Shown: positions 24,481 to 33,789, numbered from the stretch's first letter. The stretch: DNA of 64,000 nucleotides from Paenibacillus_T sp033239625 (GCF_033239625.1 NZ_BTCK01000015.1:62001-126000); one strand, 5' to 3'. Numbers and translations: made by a program. The notes: a model not told the origin generated them from the sequence alone.

Positions 24481-25352
24481 GGGGACAGCCGCTCCATCAT
24501 ATAGGCACGCACCGCATCGGACAGATCCGGCCGCTTCAGCGCCATATCAATCGTCGCCTGCACGAAGCCAAGCTTATCTCCGATGTCGTGCCGAACGCCA
24601 ACGAACGGGAAAGCTTCGATCGGAGAGAACCGATTCAGCCCCGCAAGCGAGTCTGTCAGTTGGATTTCGCCGCCTTTGCCAGGTCTAGCATCCTCTAACA
24701 GACCGAATATGGCAGGGTCCAGCACGTAGCGGCCAACGACCGCTAGATTGGACGGCGCCTCCCCAGGCGCCGGCTTCTCCACCATGCCGCGTATGCGGTT
24801 CGAATAACCCGGGCTCTCTAAATCTACGATGCCATACTTATGCGTCTGATCCATCGGCACTTCCATAACGGCAACGACGGATGAACCGGTCTGTTCATAT
24901 ACATCTATCATCTGCTTCAAGCATGGCGGATCGGACAGCAGAATATCGTCACCAAGCAGAACGGCGATCGGTTCATTTTCGGCAAAAGCTTTCGCACTCA
25001 GCACCGCATGGCCAAGCCCAAGCGGCTCCCGCTGGCGGACGTAGAAAATATTAGCCAGCTTCGAGATGCCGCGAACCATGTCGAGCAGCTCCTCCTTGCC
25101 CCGCTCCTCCAGCTCCGTCTCCAACTCTGCTGATTTGTCGAAATGGTCTTCAATCGCACGTTTGTTGCGTCCGCTTACGATCATGATGCTCTCGATGCCG
25201 GATGCGACGGCTTCCTCCACGATGTACTGGATCGCAGGCTTATCGATCAGCGGAAGCATTTCCTTGGGCTGGGCCTTCGTCGCAGGCAAAAATCGCGTAC
25301 CTAATCCGCCTGCAGGAATGATTGCTTTGCGTACACGTTTTCTCTCCATCAT
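24468..25352 (-). CDS. galU: UTP-glucose-1-phosphate uridylyltransferase
   Basis: 294 residues, typical for GalU/GtaB. It makes UDP-glucose for teichoic acid, glycolipid and exopolysaccharide synthesis. The nucleotide-binding signature is KAIIPAGGLGTRFLPATKAQPKEMLP. Further markers are IDKPAIQYIVEEAV, LLGDDILLSDPP and GMVEKPAPGEAPSNLAVVGRYVL. The start is the first of two adjacent ATGs; the ribosome site is weak (AAAGGCGG about 11 bases upstream). It lies 113 bp downstream of the sensor kinase gene on the same strand. Confidence 0.95.
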   Translation of the reverse strand: MMERKRVRKAIIPAGGLGTRFLPATKAQPKEMLPLIDKPAIQYIVEEAVASGIESIMIVSGRNKRAIEDHFDKSAELETELEERGKEELLDMVRGISKLANIFYVRQREPLGLGHAVLSAKAFAENEPIAVLLGDDILLSDPPCLKQMIDVYEQTGSSVVAVMEVPMDQTHKYGIVDLESPGYSNRIRGMVEKPAPGEAPSNLAVVGRYVLDPAIFGLLEDARPGKGGEIQLTDSLAGLNRFSPIEAFPFVGVRHDIGDKLGFVQATIDMALKRPDLSDAVRAYMMERLSPSHT

Positions 25353-25465
25353 TAGCGCAGCATCCGCCTTTCTTCATCTCGACTCGTTCTTCAACGGCCA
25401 TATTGGGAATCGTATGCCATTTCCCGCTTGAAAATGATAAACCTAGCCTCAGCAAGGGCTATCCG

Positions 25466-26857
25466 CTACGCCTTCGGCAATGTCGGAAGCGTTACGGCGA
25501 TGACCGCACCGCCATCCGCGCCGTTCGGTTCAGCTTCGACCGTACCGACATGAAGCGTAACAATCCGCTTAACGATCGATAGTCCAAGACCGTTGCCGCC
25601 GATGCTGCGATCACGCGATGGATCCGCCTTATAGAAACGCTCGAACACGCGGGAACGCGCCTCCTCCGATATGCCTGGCCCCGAATCGCTTACCCGTACC
25701 GTTACGGCTCCGCCGTCTTCCGATTCCTTCATCCCTATCGTAATGCGTCCGCCCTCCGGCGTAAACTTAATGGCGTTATGAAGAATGTTCAGCCACACCT
25801 GATTAAGTCCGTCCCGATCGGCATCGATCGTCGTCTCGTGCAAATGCAGCTCCAGCTCAATCGACTTGTCCGCCCATTGCGGCTCGCACGATAACACCAC
25901 GTCGCGCAGCTGCCGATCCAGCCGAATCGGCTGCGGATGGAACGGATGATGCTGCGAATCAAGCGAAGCGAGCCGCAGCAGACCATCGCTGAGCCGCGAC
26001 AGCCGGCCGCTCTCCTGCTTAATAATATCAACGTAATGATTGCGCTCTTCCTCTGTCACTTCCATGCTGCGCAGCGCCTCCGCGAAGCCGCCGATCGACG
26101 TCAGCGGCGACTGCAGCTCATGCGATACGCTGGACACGAAATCCGCACGCATCGTCTCGATGCGACTCAAGCTGTCCGCCATTTGGTTAAAGCTGTCGGC
26201 CAGCTTGCCAAGCTCGTCCTTCCGGTTCATCTTCACGCGAACGGAGAAATCCCCCTTCGCCAAGCGCGCGGTTGCGCGCGTCAATTGCTTGAGCGGGCTA
26301 ACCATATAATGCGCAGCGATGAAAAATAGCAGACTGCCGACGATCAGCATGGTCAGCAGCAGCATATTGGAAGTCCGCATGAAGCTGCGCTCCTGCGGAA
26401 CGCGATCCGGACTTACAAGAATCGCAAGCTCCAGTTGCCCGAATCTAGCTCTTTGTCCTACTGCCATTCGCGGAAGCGTGCCTGTCGCGTCATCCTGCTT
26501 GAGCGTAACCGTAATCGTTCGGCCGCTGAAAATCGCCTCCACCTGCTCCCCCGTCAGTTGGCTGCCCATCGCGCGAAAATGCTGCCCAAAGCCGAACCAG
26601 CGGCCATCGGCGCTGACGCCGACGATGGACACATTTTGCAGCCTAGCCGTTTCTGACAAGAAAGGCAGCAGCGCTCGCGGTGCCGCCACATTGTATAGAC
26701 GCTCAATATCGGCAATCGTATTGATTAGCTGAACGGATACTTCGGTGCGGGTGAACCGTTTGAACGACTGGCTTGTCAGCAGGAATGATGCCGCGATGCT
26801 GACGAGCACCACGACGAGAAACATCCCGACCAAGCGAACATAGAGGCTGCGGATCAC
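25466..26857 (-). CDS. Sensor histidine kinase, HssS/PhoR type
   Basis: 463 residues. Two transmembrane helices (about 10-30 and 165-187) flank an external domain of about 135 residues. Then come a HAMP linker (VSPLKQLTRATARLAKGDFSVRV), the H-box FVSSVSHELQSPLTSIGGF with the phospho-acceptor His, and the ATPase N, G1 and G2 boxes (WLNILHNAIKFTP, VSDSGPGIS, GNGLGLSIVKRI). The ATG overlaps the response-regulator stop by four bases (ATGA), so translation is coupled. The overall pattern and partner resemble HssS, a haem-responsive sensor in Staphylococcus. No hrtAB-type exporter is nearby, so the signal remains open. Confidence 0.9.
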   Translation of the reverse strand: MIRSLYVRLVGMFLVVVLVSIAASFLLTSQSFKRFTRTEVSVQLINTIADIERLYNVAAPRALLPFLSETARLQNVSIVGVSADGRWFGFGQHFRAMGSQLTGEQVEAIFSGRTITVTLKQDDATGTLPRMAVGQRARFGQLELAILVSPDRVPQERSFMRTSNMLLLTMLIVGSLLFFIAAHYMVSPLKQLTRATARLAKGDFSVRVKMNRKDELGKLADSFNQMADSLSRIETMRADFVSSVSHELQSPLTSIGGFAEALRSMEVTEEERNHYVDIIKQESGRLSRLSDGLLRLASLDSQHHPFHPQPIRLDRQLRDVVLSCEPQWADKSIELELHLHETTIDADRDGLNQVWLNILHNAIKFTPEGGRITIGMKESEDGGAVTVRVSDSGPGISEEARSRVFERFYKADPSRDRSIGGNGLGLSIVKRIVTLHVGTVEAEPNGADGGAVIAVTLPTLPKA

Positions 26858-27534
26858 CCTGTCACCTCCAGACGATAACCCAAGCCTCGAATCGTTACGA
26901 TTCGGAAGCCTGACGTTTCCTCTGGGAACCGTTCACGCAGCCGTTTCACATGGACGTCCACCGTCCGCTCGTCTCCCTCATAATCGACGCCCCACAGCTG
27001 CTCGATGAGCTGTTCGCGGGAGAACGTTTTGTTCGGATAGCTGGCCATTTTGAATAAGAGCTCGAATTCCTTCGGCGGCAGCTTGACGCGTCCTTCAGGC
27101 GCCATCACGTCATATTCCACCCGGCTGAGCGCAATGCGTCCGACCTCGACTAGATGCGATGCGACGATCCGGTAACGCTTCAGCAGCGCCTTCACGCGGA
27201 CGACCAGCTCAATCGGATCGAACGGCTTGACCAAGTAGTCGTCCGCACCCAGCTCGAAAGCCCGCACTTTATGCGACGTCTCGCCTTTGGCAGTCAGCAT
27301 CAGCAGCGGAATATCGTGCTCATATGTATCGCGCAGCGTCTCGCACAATGCCCAGCCGTCCATTCGAGGCATCATAATGTCCATAATAACCATATCCGGA
27401 CGTACCGATTCCAGCTGCTGCAGCGCATCCTCGCCGTCTGTTGCCTGCAACACATCAAAGCCTTCCCGTTTCAGAAAAACGCTGGATAAGGTGCGAATGT
27501 TCGCGTCGTCGTCCACTACTAATATCTTCGCCAC
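26854..27534 (-). CDS. OmpR-family response regulator, HssR-like
   Basis: 226 residues from a GTG at 27534, six bases after AAGGAGAG; a longer reading to 27591 has no ribosome site. The receiver domain has VDDD, the phosphorylatable Asp in VIMDIMMPRMDGW, the Thr in LLMLTAKGE and the Lys in YLVKPFDP. The C-terminal winged helix (LPPKEFELLFKMASYPNKTF and GVDYEGDERTVDVHVKRLRE) is very like HssR. It is the first gene of the pair and regulates unknown targets. Confidence 0.92.
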   Translation of the reverse strand: MAKILVVDDDANIRTLSSVFLKREGFDVLQATDGEDALQQLESVRPDMVIMDIMMPRMDGWALCETLRDTYEHDIPLLMLTAKGETSHKVRAFELGADDYLVKPFDPIELVVRVKALLKRYRIVASHLVEVGRIALSRVEYDVMAPEGRVKLPPKEFELLFKMASYPNKTFSREQLIEQLWGVDYEGDERTVDVHVKRLRERFPEETSGFRIVTIRGLGYRLEVTG

Positions 27535-27636
27535 TGAGCTCTCTCCTTCATTCCTATAACCGTGCACGCTATGGACCACTTGCTCTATCATAGCATAGGG
27601 CTGTCAGCCGCTTCCTTAGAGAAGGCTTAAAATCCA

Positions 27637-27665
27637 TTGACAACTCTTTGTAATAAATCTAAACT
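27637..27665 (+). promoter_or_regulatory. Sigma-A promoter of trxB
   Basis: TTGACA, 17 bp, TAAACT, 59 bp upstream of the trxB start; divergent from the response regulator gene. Confidence 0.7.
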
Positions 27666-27723
27666 TAATACAACTTCAACTGTACTCATTTTAAATACAG
27701 TTCCACTTCAGGAGGACATTTAT

Positions 27724-28662
27724 ATGCACAAAACCATTATTATCGGTACCGGCCCTGCTGGCCTTACAGCTGCAATCTACCTGGCGCGCGCCAATATGGC
27801 ACCGCTCGTTATCGAAGGTCCACAACCGGGCGGACAGTTGACGACGACGACCGAAGTCGAGAATTTCCCAGGCTTCCCGGAAGGCGTGCTCGGCTCCGAG
27901 CTGATGTCCAATATGCGCAAACAAGCGCAGCGCTTCGGCGCTACGTTCACGACGGGCTGGGTCAACAGCGTCGACTTCAGCCAGCGTCCTTTCACGATTA
28001 ACGTTGAAGGCGGCAAAGTGTACCAAGCGGAATCGATCATTATATCGACCGGCGCTTCGGCCAAATATCTCGGCATCCCAGGCGAGCAGTCGAACGTTGG
28101 ACGCGGTGTGAGCACTTGCGCAACCTGCGACGGCTTCTTCTTCCGCGGCAAAAAGATTATCGTCATCGGCGGCGGCGACTCCGCTATGGAGGAAGCTCAC
28201 TTCCTGACTCGCTTCGCAACGGATGTTACGCTCGTACACCGCCGCGAAGAGCTGCGCGCCTCCAAGATCATGCAGGACCGCGCTCGTTCCAACGAGAAAA
28301 TCAGCTGGGCGCTCAATAACACGCCGGTTGAGGTTGTCGCTAGCGGCATGGGCGTAACAGGTCTGAAAGTTCTCAACAACGCAACGGGCCAAGAAGAAGT
28401 GATCCCGGCAGACGGCGTATTCGTGGCGATCGGCCACACGCCGAACACGGGCTTCCTCGGCGGTCAGATCCAGACAGACGAGAATGGTTACATCGTGGTG
28501 AAGCCAGGTACGACGGAGACGAACATTCCAGGCGTCTTCGCTTGCGGCGACGTGCAAGATACGAAATACCGCCAAGCGATTACGGCTGCAGGCAGCGGCT
28601 GCATGGCCGCGCTTGAAGCGGAACGTTACCTCGAAGAAGTGCACAGCGCTGCGAAAGCGTAA
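27724..28662 (+). CDS. trxB: Thioredoxin reductase
   Basis: 312 residues from the ATG at 27724 with AGGAGG upstream. It reduces thioredoxin with NADPH in the cytosol. The FAD-binding motif is TIIIGTGPAGLTAAIYLARAN, the redox-active disulfide is STCATCDGFFF and the NADPH-binding motif is IIVIGGGDSAMEEA with the HRRE segment. The C-terminal FAD motif is GVFACGDVQDTKYRQ. Preferred codons dominate, as in sodA, pointing to high expression. Conventional genomes place trxB elsewhere; here it is single with its own promoter. Confidence 0.95.
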   Translation: MHKTIIIGTGPAGLTAAIYLARANMAPLVIEGPQPGGQLTTTTEVENFPGFPEGVLGSELMSNMRKQAQRFGATFTTGWVNSVDFSQRPFTINVEGGKVYQAESIIISTGASAKYLGIPGEQSNVGRGVSTCATCDGFFFRGKKIIVIGGGDSAMEEAHFLTRFATDVTLVHRREELRASKIMQDRARSNEKISWALNNTPVEVVASGMGVTGLKVLNNATGQEEVIPADGVFVAIGHTPNTGFLGGQIQTDENGYIVVKPGTTETNIPGVFACGDVQDTKYRQAITAAGSGCMAALEAERYLEEVHSAAKA

Positions 28663-28749
28663 TATCGCAGGCATCAACGTTCAGCGAGCGTTATGCGCAT
28701 TTCAGACCGGTCTTCCGGATGAGCAGTGACGGATGAGCAGTACACAGCA

Positions 28750-28808
28750 AAGGGCTGTACCTTCGGGAGGATACGAATCCACCGCAGGTACAGCCCTTGT
28801 CGTTGTAA
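28750..28808. terminator. Terminator between convergent trxB and the 78-residue gene
   Basis: AAGGGCTGTACCT pairs perfectly with AGGTACAGCCCTT around a 33-nt loop. The T-tail is short in both directions, but it lies exactly between the two convergent stop codons. Confidence 0.6.
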
Positions 28809-28816
28809 TGGATGAT

Positions 28817-29053
28817 TTAAGCCCAGCCCCAGAAGAACCCGTCCCGCTCCCAAGCGGCCCGGCCCTTATGCAGCTTGCGGAACGCTTTCTTTACATCTTT
28901 GCCGATGGACAGATTGCCATTATCGTTCACGTAGAGGAACGATTCGCCATAGCGGCTGGCGATATACCGGGTTGCTTCCTCTTGGTGCAAAATCCCTTTA
29001 TTCTTCAGTTCATCTACCATCCACTGCGCTACTTCTTCTGCTGTTGCCGTCAT
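28817..29053 (-). CDS. Small conserved-looking protein of unknown function
   Basis: 78 residues from the ATG at 29053 with AAGGAG ten bases upstream; an earlier start at 29080 lacks one. It begins MTATAEEVAQWMVDELKNKG and continues ILHQEEATRYIASRYGESFLYVNDNGNLSIGKDV in two halves, ending in WERDGFFWGWA. The composition suggests a compact alpha/beta protein, possibly the DUF6953 group, but this is from memory and unsure. It has no membrane segment. It is convergent with trxB and shares its terminator hairpin. Confidence 0.7.
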   Translation of the reverse strand: MTATAEEVAQWMVDELKNKGILHQEEATRYIASRYGESFLYVNDNGNLSIGKDVKKAFRKLHKGRAAWERDGFFWGWA

Positions 29054-29121
29054 ATCCGTCACGCTCCTTATTTTTCGCAATCTATTTTCTGTTATACTAG
29101 TTAGACGATCTTACAGTACGT

Positions 29122-29157
29122 GTTCAAAAAGTCGGGTTTTCAGCAAAATTATTGAAC
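29122..29157. repeat. Dispersed GTTCAA...TTGAAC inverted repeat, copy 1
   Basis: GTTCAAAAAGTCGGG opens the element and ATTGAACAAC closes it. It belongs to the same family as copies at 47513, 48473 and 59115. Confidence 0.5.
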
Positions 29158-29186
29158 AACTTCTTAAAGCATGGAGGGATATCATC

Positions 29187-30143
29187 ATGAGTCGTACTAT
29201 TATCGCTATGGGCGGGTATACACCCGAGCAGCAAGCACGTATTCGAGAGGCGACCCCAGGCTGGAACGTTGTTTTCGGCAAGGTGAAGGATCTGGACAGC
29301 GCCCTGTTCCGCGAAGCAGAAATCGTAATCGGCTGGAGTCCTGCAGTAGAAACAGACGGTCTTCTGCCGGAGTCAAAACTCCGCTGGGTGCAAGGCTGGT
29401 CGGCAGGCGTCGACAAGCTGCCGCTGGATAAATTAGCGGCTAGAGGCGTCGTCCTGACGGACGCAAGCGGCGTCCATCCCAACCAAATGTCGGAGACGAC
29501 ACTGGCGTTGATGCTTGCTTTTACACGCAATGTACATAGCGCGATACGCAATCAGGTCGAAGGCCGCTGGGAGCTGCGAGGCAGCTACGGCGAGATTCAC
29601 GGCAAGACGATCGGCATCATTGGCGCTGGCGAAATCGGTATTGAGCTGGCGCATATCTGCCGCGCATTCGGCATGACCACGCTCGGTGTCCGCCGCAGCG
29701 GCAAGCCAGCTGAGCACTTCGATCGCATGTATGATATGTCCGGGCTCCGAGATGTGCTGGCGGAGAGCGACTATGTCGTCAATCTGCTGCCGCTGACGGA
29801 CGAGACGAACGGATTGTTCAATGCAGCCGTCTTCGCGCAGATGAAGTCTACCGCCTTCTTCGTGAACGTGGGCCGCGGACCTTCCGTTGTGACCGATGAT
29901 CTAGTCGCTGCGCTCCGCGATGGCGTCATTGCCGGTGCCGGCATCGATGTGACGGAGCCAGAGCCGCTGCCAGAAGGTCATCCGCTGTGGAAGCTGGATA
30001 ATGTTATTATTACTCCGCACATAGGCGGCCAGTCCGACCAATACAGCGCACGCGTTGCCGACCTGTTCATTCATAATTTCAAGAGTTATATCGAGACTGG
30101 TCGTCCGGACCGTAACATTGTGGACTATGCTGTAAGATACTAA
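29187..30143 (+). CDS. D-2-hydroxyacid dehydrogenase family oxidoreductase
   Basis: 318 residues with GGAGGG upstream. The NAD-binding motif is IGIIGAGEIGIELAHICRAF. The three catalytic positions of the family are visible: Arg in VNVGRGPSV, Glu in DVTEPEPLPEGHPL and His in ITPHIGGQSD. Such enzymes interconvert 2-ketoacids and D-2-hydroxyacids, such as hydroxypyruvate, glyoxylate or phosphoglycerate. The SEAL-like segment and GYTPEQQARI N-terminus do not fix the substrate. It is monocistronic; a composite repeat region follows. Confidence 0.9.
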   Translation: MSRTIIAMGGYTPEQQARIREATPGWNVVFGKVKDLDSALFREAEIVIGWSPAVETDGLLPESKLRWVQGWSAGVDKLPLDKLAARGVVLTDASGVHPNQMSETTLALMLAFTRNVHSAIRNQVEGRWELRGSYGEIHGKTIGIIGAGEIGIELAHICRAFGMTTLGVRRSGKPAEHFDRMYDMSGLRDVLAESDYVVNLLPLTDETNGLFNAAVFAQMKSTAFFVNVGRGPSVVTDDLVAALRDGVIAGAGIDVTEPEPLPEGHPLWKLDNVIITPHIGGQSDQYSARVADLFIHNFKSYIETGRPDRNIVDYAVRY

Positions 30144-30152
30144 TTATAACGC

Positions 30153-30485
30153 ACACCCACCCAAACCCTCAGGGATCCACACCCACCCAAACCCTCCCTC
30201 TCCCGAGAGGGAGGGCCCCAAGGGCGGCTGCCCTCTGGACTCCCGCAGGACTGGTCTAGATAGGTTGGTGGATTCGGCTTGTGCAGCTGTAACTAGGTAC
30301 GTTCGAACGTTCGCATACGATTCGATGCGCCTGCGTTACTATGTGCGGATCCTCGCTTTCGTCCCTTTTGGGACACGCTCTACTGTTGGCGCTCCTGCGG
30401 TTCGATCCCTGCGGGATCTTGGAGCGCAATTAGTAGCGATCCCTGCGGGATCTAGGACCGTAATTGGGATTGATCCCTGCGGGAT
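30153..30485. repeat. Composite GC-rich dispersed repeat, 30-kb copy
   Basis: This 380-bp gene-free stretch holds a truncated (30153-30178) and a full copy (30181-30251) of an element with ACCCACCCAAACCCTCCCT, an inverted AGGGAGGG, then CCCTCTGGACTCC. It continues with a CTCGCTTTCGTCCC...GGGACACGCT block and three GATCCCTGCGGGATC palindromes (30404, 30438, 30472, the last one base imperfect). Related copies lie at 36.3-36.7 and 61.9-62.8 kb. Confidence 0.75.
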
Positions 30486-30521
30486 TTGAAACATACTTAT
30501 TCGTTAGGAGTGCTTGATCCG

Positions 30522-30737
30522 ATGTCGATTAATCGCCGCTTATTCACGGACAACGATTTTCAGGAGGCGCTGGATAAACAGCTCAAGCTGCGCGTCTTCA
30601 AGGACGATCATATGATCGAGAACGGCGGCGTGGTTGTGCGGTTCGACGACAACACCGTCGTCATCCAGTCAAGTGTCAGCGACGTCTCCTACTACTCGCG
30701 CGCCGAGTGCGAAATCTTCGAGCTTCGCAAGCGTTAA
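30522..30737 (+). CDS. Small hypothetical protein
   Basis: 71 residues from the ATG at 30522, with TTAGGAGTG upstream. The sequence is highly charged: MSINRRLFTDNDFQEALDKQ, then LKLRVFKDDHMIENGGVVVRF and a beta-rich VVIQSSVSDVSYYSRAECEI. No membrane segment, signal or known motif is seen. A small beta-sheet protein is likely. It has its own terminator and follows a repeat region, so it is monocistronic. The family is not recognised. Confidence 0.65.
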   Translation: MSINRRLFTDNDFQEALDKQLKLRVFKDDHMIENGGVVVRFDDNTVVIQSSVSDVSYYSRAECEIFELRKR

Positions 30738-30757
30738 ATTAGCGTAGACGAACATAA

Positions 30758-30807
30758 CAGAGCCCTCACCATCGTCGCCTCGTGACTTGGTGAGGGCTCT
30801 GTTTCTT
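30758..30807. terminator. Bidirectional terminator between the 71-residue gene and abc-F
   Basis: CAGAGCCCTCACCA pairs perfectly with its complement (16-nt loop), followed by TTTCTT on the plus strand, between convergent genes. Confidence 0.85.
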
Positions 30808-30810
30808 AAA

Positions 30811-32790
30811 TTACTTTCGCTTCTGCGCCTCGATCTGCTCGGCGAGCTCGTTGAGGTACGTCCAGCGCTCCATCAGCTCTTCGAGCTTCGCCTCCAGCTG
30901 CTGCTGCTCCGCGATCAACTGCTGCAGCAGGACGGAGTCGCTGCCCGATTCGTCCATCCGCTGCGCGACAGCCGCCAACGCGTTCTCCGTCTCCTCGATC
31001 CAACCATCGATCGATTCGAAGTCCTTCTGATCCTTGTACGACATCTTCAGTGATTTCGTACGTCCGCCATCCGATCCTGCGTCCGCGGAGGCACTAGGTG
31101 CAGCAGCGCTGCTGCCTCCGGCTTGTTTGCCGCCAGACGCCGAAGTGCCAGACGCCTTGCCAGCTGCATCGCCGTCCGCGCCTCCGTCCCGACCGCCGCC
31201 AGTCCGTTCTTCGTACTCCGTGTAGTTTCCTGTATGAATCGCAACTTCCGTGCTGCCTTCGAAAGCGAACAGCCGGTCCACCGTACGGTCAAGGAAATAC
31301 CGGTCATGAGATACGATGAACACAACGCCAGGGAAATCTTCGAGATAGTCTTCCAATACCGACAATGTAGCGATATCGAGATCATTGGTAGGCTCGTCCA
31401 GCAGCAGTACGTTCGGCGCTTCCATCAGCACGCGCAGCAGCTGCAGACGACGTTTCTCCCCGCCCGACAGGCGGCTGATATACGTCCACTGCATCGCCGG
31501 CGGGAATAGGAATCGCTCCAGCATCTGCGTAGCCGATACGCTGCTGCCATCGGCCGTCTTCACCTGCTCGGCGCCTTCGCGGATATACTCGATAACGCGC
31601 AGCGATTCGTCCATCTCTTCATGCTCCTGCGAGAACCAGCCGATCTTGACCGTCGGCCCGATGTCCGCAACGCCTTCTTCCGGCTGTAGTCGGCCGCCGA
31701 TAATCTTCAGCAGCGTCGATTTGCCGCTGCCGTTGCGGCCTACGATGCCGACGCGATCCTCGGGCACCGTCTTATAGGTGAAGTCCGAGAATAATTTCCG
31801 TCCGCCGAAGCTGTGGCCGACATGCTCAAGCTCGACGATTTTGCGGCCGAGGCGGGAGGATGCGACCGACACGTCCATTTTGCCGCCGACCTGAGCAGGT
31901 GCTTGCGCCTTCAATTGTTCGAACCGATCGATGCGAGCCTTCTGCTTCGTCGTCCGGGCTTTTGCACCGCGGCGAATCCAAGCGAGCTCGTTCCTGAGCA
32001 GATTTTGCCGCTTCGATTCCGATGCCGCTTCCCGCTCCTCGCGCTCCAGCTTCAGCTCCAAGAAGCGGCTGTAGTTCGCCTCATAGAAGAATGCGCGGCC
32101 GCGATCCAGCTCCAGTACCCGATTCGCGACACGATCCAAGAAGTAGCGATCATGCGTAATCATGAGCAGCGCGCCGCGGCGTTTCTGCAGCATCGCTTCC
32201 AGCCAAGCGACGGACTCGTTATCGATATGGTTGGTAGGCTCGTCGAGAATAAGCAGATCCGAAGGCTGTACGAGCGCAGCCGCCATCGCCGCCCGTTTCC
32301 GCTGACCGCCAGACAAGACGCCCATTCGCAGATTGAAATCTTGAAGACCGAGCTTGGACAACGCCATCTTCGCATCGCTCTCCAGCTGCCATGCATTCAG
32401 CTCGTCCATCTTCCCGTTCGCGGCTACCAGCATCTGCTGCTGTGCTTCATCGGATGGATTCAGCTCGAGCGCTTCGAGTGCTGCATGATAAGCTCTGACT
32501 GCAGCGAGCTGCGGGGAATCGCCGCCAAGTGCATGCTCCAGAATCGTCTCCTCTGGATCATAAGCCGGATTTTGCGCCAGCATACGTACGATCACTCGAC
32601 CCGACATCGAGACGGTACCCGCATCCGCTTGCTCCAGCCCCGCGATAACCTTGAGCAGCGTTGACTTGCCTGTGCCGTTCACGCCGATAATGCCGACTTT
32701 GTCGCCTTCGGCAACGCCGAACGATATATCTTCGAATAGTATTTTTTCACCGTATGTTTTCGTCAAATGCTCAACTGACAATATATGCAT
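30811..32790 (-). CDS. ABC-F ATPase, YfmR/Uup type
   Basis: 659 residues with two ABC domains and no membrane part. Walker A motifs are GVNGTGKSTLLK and GRNGSGKSTLLK. The signatures are LSGGQRKRAAMA and LSGGEKRRLQLL. The Walker B motifs end in LDEPTNHIDN and LDEPTNDLDI. The linker between domains holds the P-site tRNA-interaction motif region. A Gly/Ala/Ser-rich segment (residues about 530-580) leads to a C-terminal coiled coil, the mark of the Uup/YfmR branch. In B. subtilis YfmR helps ribosomes stalled on proline or Asp-Pro stretches. That is notable given the polyproline protein at 12.2 kb. Confidence 0.9.
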   Translation of the reverse strand: MHILSVEHLTKTYGEKILFEDISFGVAEGDKVGIIGVNGTGKSTLLKVIAGLEQADAGTVSMSGRVIVRMLAQNPAYDPEETILEHALGGDSPQLAAVRAYHAALEALELNPSDEAQQQMLVAANGKMDELNAWQLESDAKMALSKLGLQDFNLRMGVLSGGQRKRAAMAAALVQPSDLLILDEPTNHIDNESVAWLEAMLQKRRGALLMITHDRYFLDRVANRVLELDRGRAFFYEANYSRFLELKLEREEREAASESKRQNLLRNELAWIRRGAKARTTKQKARIDRFEQLKAQAPAQVGGKMDVSVASSRLGRKIVELEHVGHSFGGRKLFSDFTYKTVPEDRVGIVGRNGSGKSTLLKIIGGRLQPEEGVADIGPTVKIGWFSQEHEEMDESLRVIEYIREGAEQVKTADGSSVSATQMLERFLFPPAMQWTYISRLSGGEKRRLQLLRVLMEAPNVLLLDEPTNDLDIATLSVLEDYLEDFPGVVFIVSHDRYFLDRTVDRLFAFEGSTEVAIHTGNYTEYEERTGGGRDGGADGDAAGKASGTSASGGKQAGGSSAAAPSASADAGSDGGRTKSLKMSYKDQKDFESIDGWIEETENALAAVAQRMDESGSDSVLLQQLIAEQQQLEAKLEELMERWTYLNELAEQIEAQKRK

Positions 32791-32938
32791 CGTTATTCAC
32801 GCTCTTTTCCGTTATTCACAGTCAACATCCCCTTATTATAGCACAATCCCCTGCGGCCAGCCTGCCTGCCCGCTTGCAAAGCGGCCGTGCAATCGCGTAA
32901 AGTACGACCTAGAACAAAACTTCGATCGGAGAACAACC

Positions 32939-33676
32939 ATGATCAACTCTATTCGGCCTACATATCTGAAAATGCTGATGATTCTGCTTGCTATCAGTCT
33001 ACTAATCGCGACAACGGGTTGTGCCAGAGGCGAGGCCGAACTTCGCGTCAAAGCGAACGGAACCGCTCAGTTGAATCTAGTGATTACGCTGGACAACAAA
33101 TTGATGCAAGCCATCAGCGGCGATTGGCTCTGGGAGACGATTGGCGACGAGTTGACGAAGCAAGGCTTCGAGGTCGATCCTGTGAAGTCCGCAAGCGGCA
33201 GCAAAACGCTTCGCGCATCGCGGGATCTCGATCTAAAGCAAAGTGCTCCTCTGCAAATTCCTGGCGTCGAAGTGACTCGCACGACAGAACGAAGCAGTTG
33301 GTGGTACACAACAGAAGCCGTATCTGCCTCTGTTGATATGACGAAGCTCATTCCCGAGCAGGTGAGCAGCAAGCTGGATGATAAGCTCTCCTCGTTATCC
33401 CCGCTCGTTCGTAATCTGGCGCTCCGCCAGATTGGACTCGACTTCAAGCTGACGATGCCGATCCGCGCCGCCTCGAACAACGCCGATGTCGTATCGAATG
33501 GCGGAAAGTCATTAACCTGGCATTTGTCCGCTGCGAAGGTCAATGACGTGCAGGTCGAAGTACATGTACCGAATGTGCGGCATATTGCGATCGCCGGCGG
33601 AGCGGCTCTCGTCGTGCTCGCGACAGCCATCGTGTTCTTCGTGCGGATGAGGCGCAAGCGGAAGCAATTGGAATAG
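32939..33676 (+). CDS. DUF3153/LppM-like lipoprotein with C-terminal membrane anchor
   Basis: 245 residues from the ATG at 32939 with GGAG upstream; a longer upstream reading runs over the abc-F promoter. A lipoprotein signal peptide ends at ATTGCARGE (Cys near residue 27). The body is a beta-rich domain beginning AELRVKANGTAQLNLVITLD, as in DUF3153 proteins. A C-terminal transmembrane helix (AIAGGAALVVLATAIVFFV) and a basic tail (RMRRKRKQ) follow, so both ends are membrane-attached. The function is unknown. It is divergent from the ABC-F gene. Confidence 0.78.
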   Translation: MINSIRPTYLKMLMILLAISLLIATTGCARGEAELRVKANGTAQLNLVITLDNKLMQAISGDWLWETIGDELTKQGFEVDPVKSASGSKTLRASRDLDLKQSAPLQIPGVEVTRTTERSSWWYTTEAVSASVDMTKLIPEQVSSKLDDKLSSLSPLVRNLALRQIGLDFKLTMPIRAASNNADVVSNGGKSLTWHLSAAKVNDVQVEVHVPNVRHIAIAGGAALVVLATAIVFFVRMRRKRKQLE

Positions 33677-33694
33677 TGCGGAGCCCTGTAGGTC

Positions 33695-33765
33695 AGACGG
33701 TTTACACACCTACTGGCCGACGCAACGGCGATGACGCCTGCTTTAGGTGCATTTCTGCACCTACA
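33695..33765. repeat. AGGTGCATTTCTGCACCT hairpin, single or double copy (locus C)
   Basis: AGGTGCATTTCTGCACCT at 33745-33762 is identical to the second hairpin of the 19.3-kb array. About 55 bp upstream, TAGGT...CACCTA near 33697 looks like a degraded second unit. Confidence 0.6.
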
Positions 33766-33789
33766 GTCTGAACGGTCTAGTCACACGAC

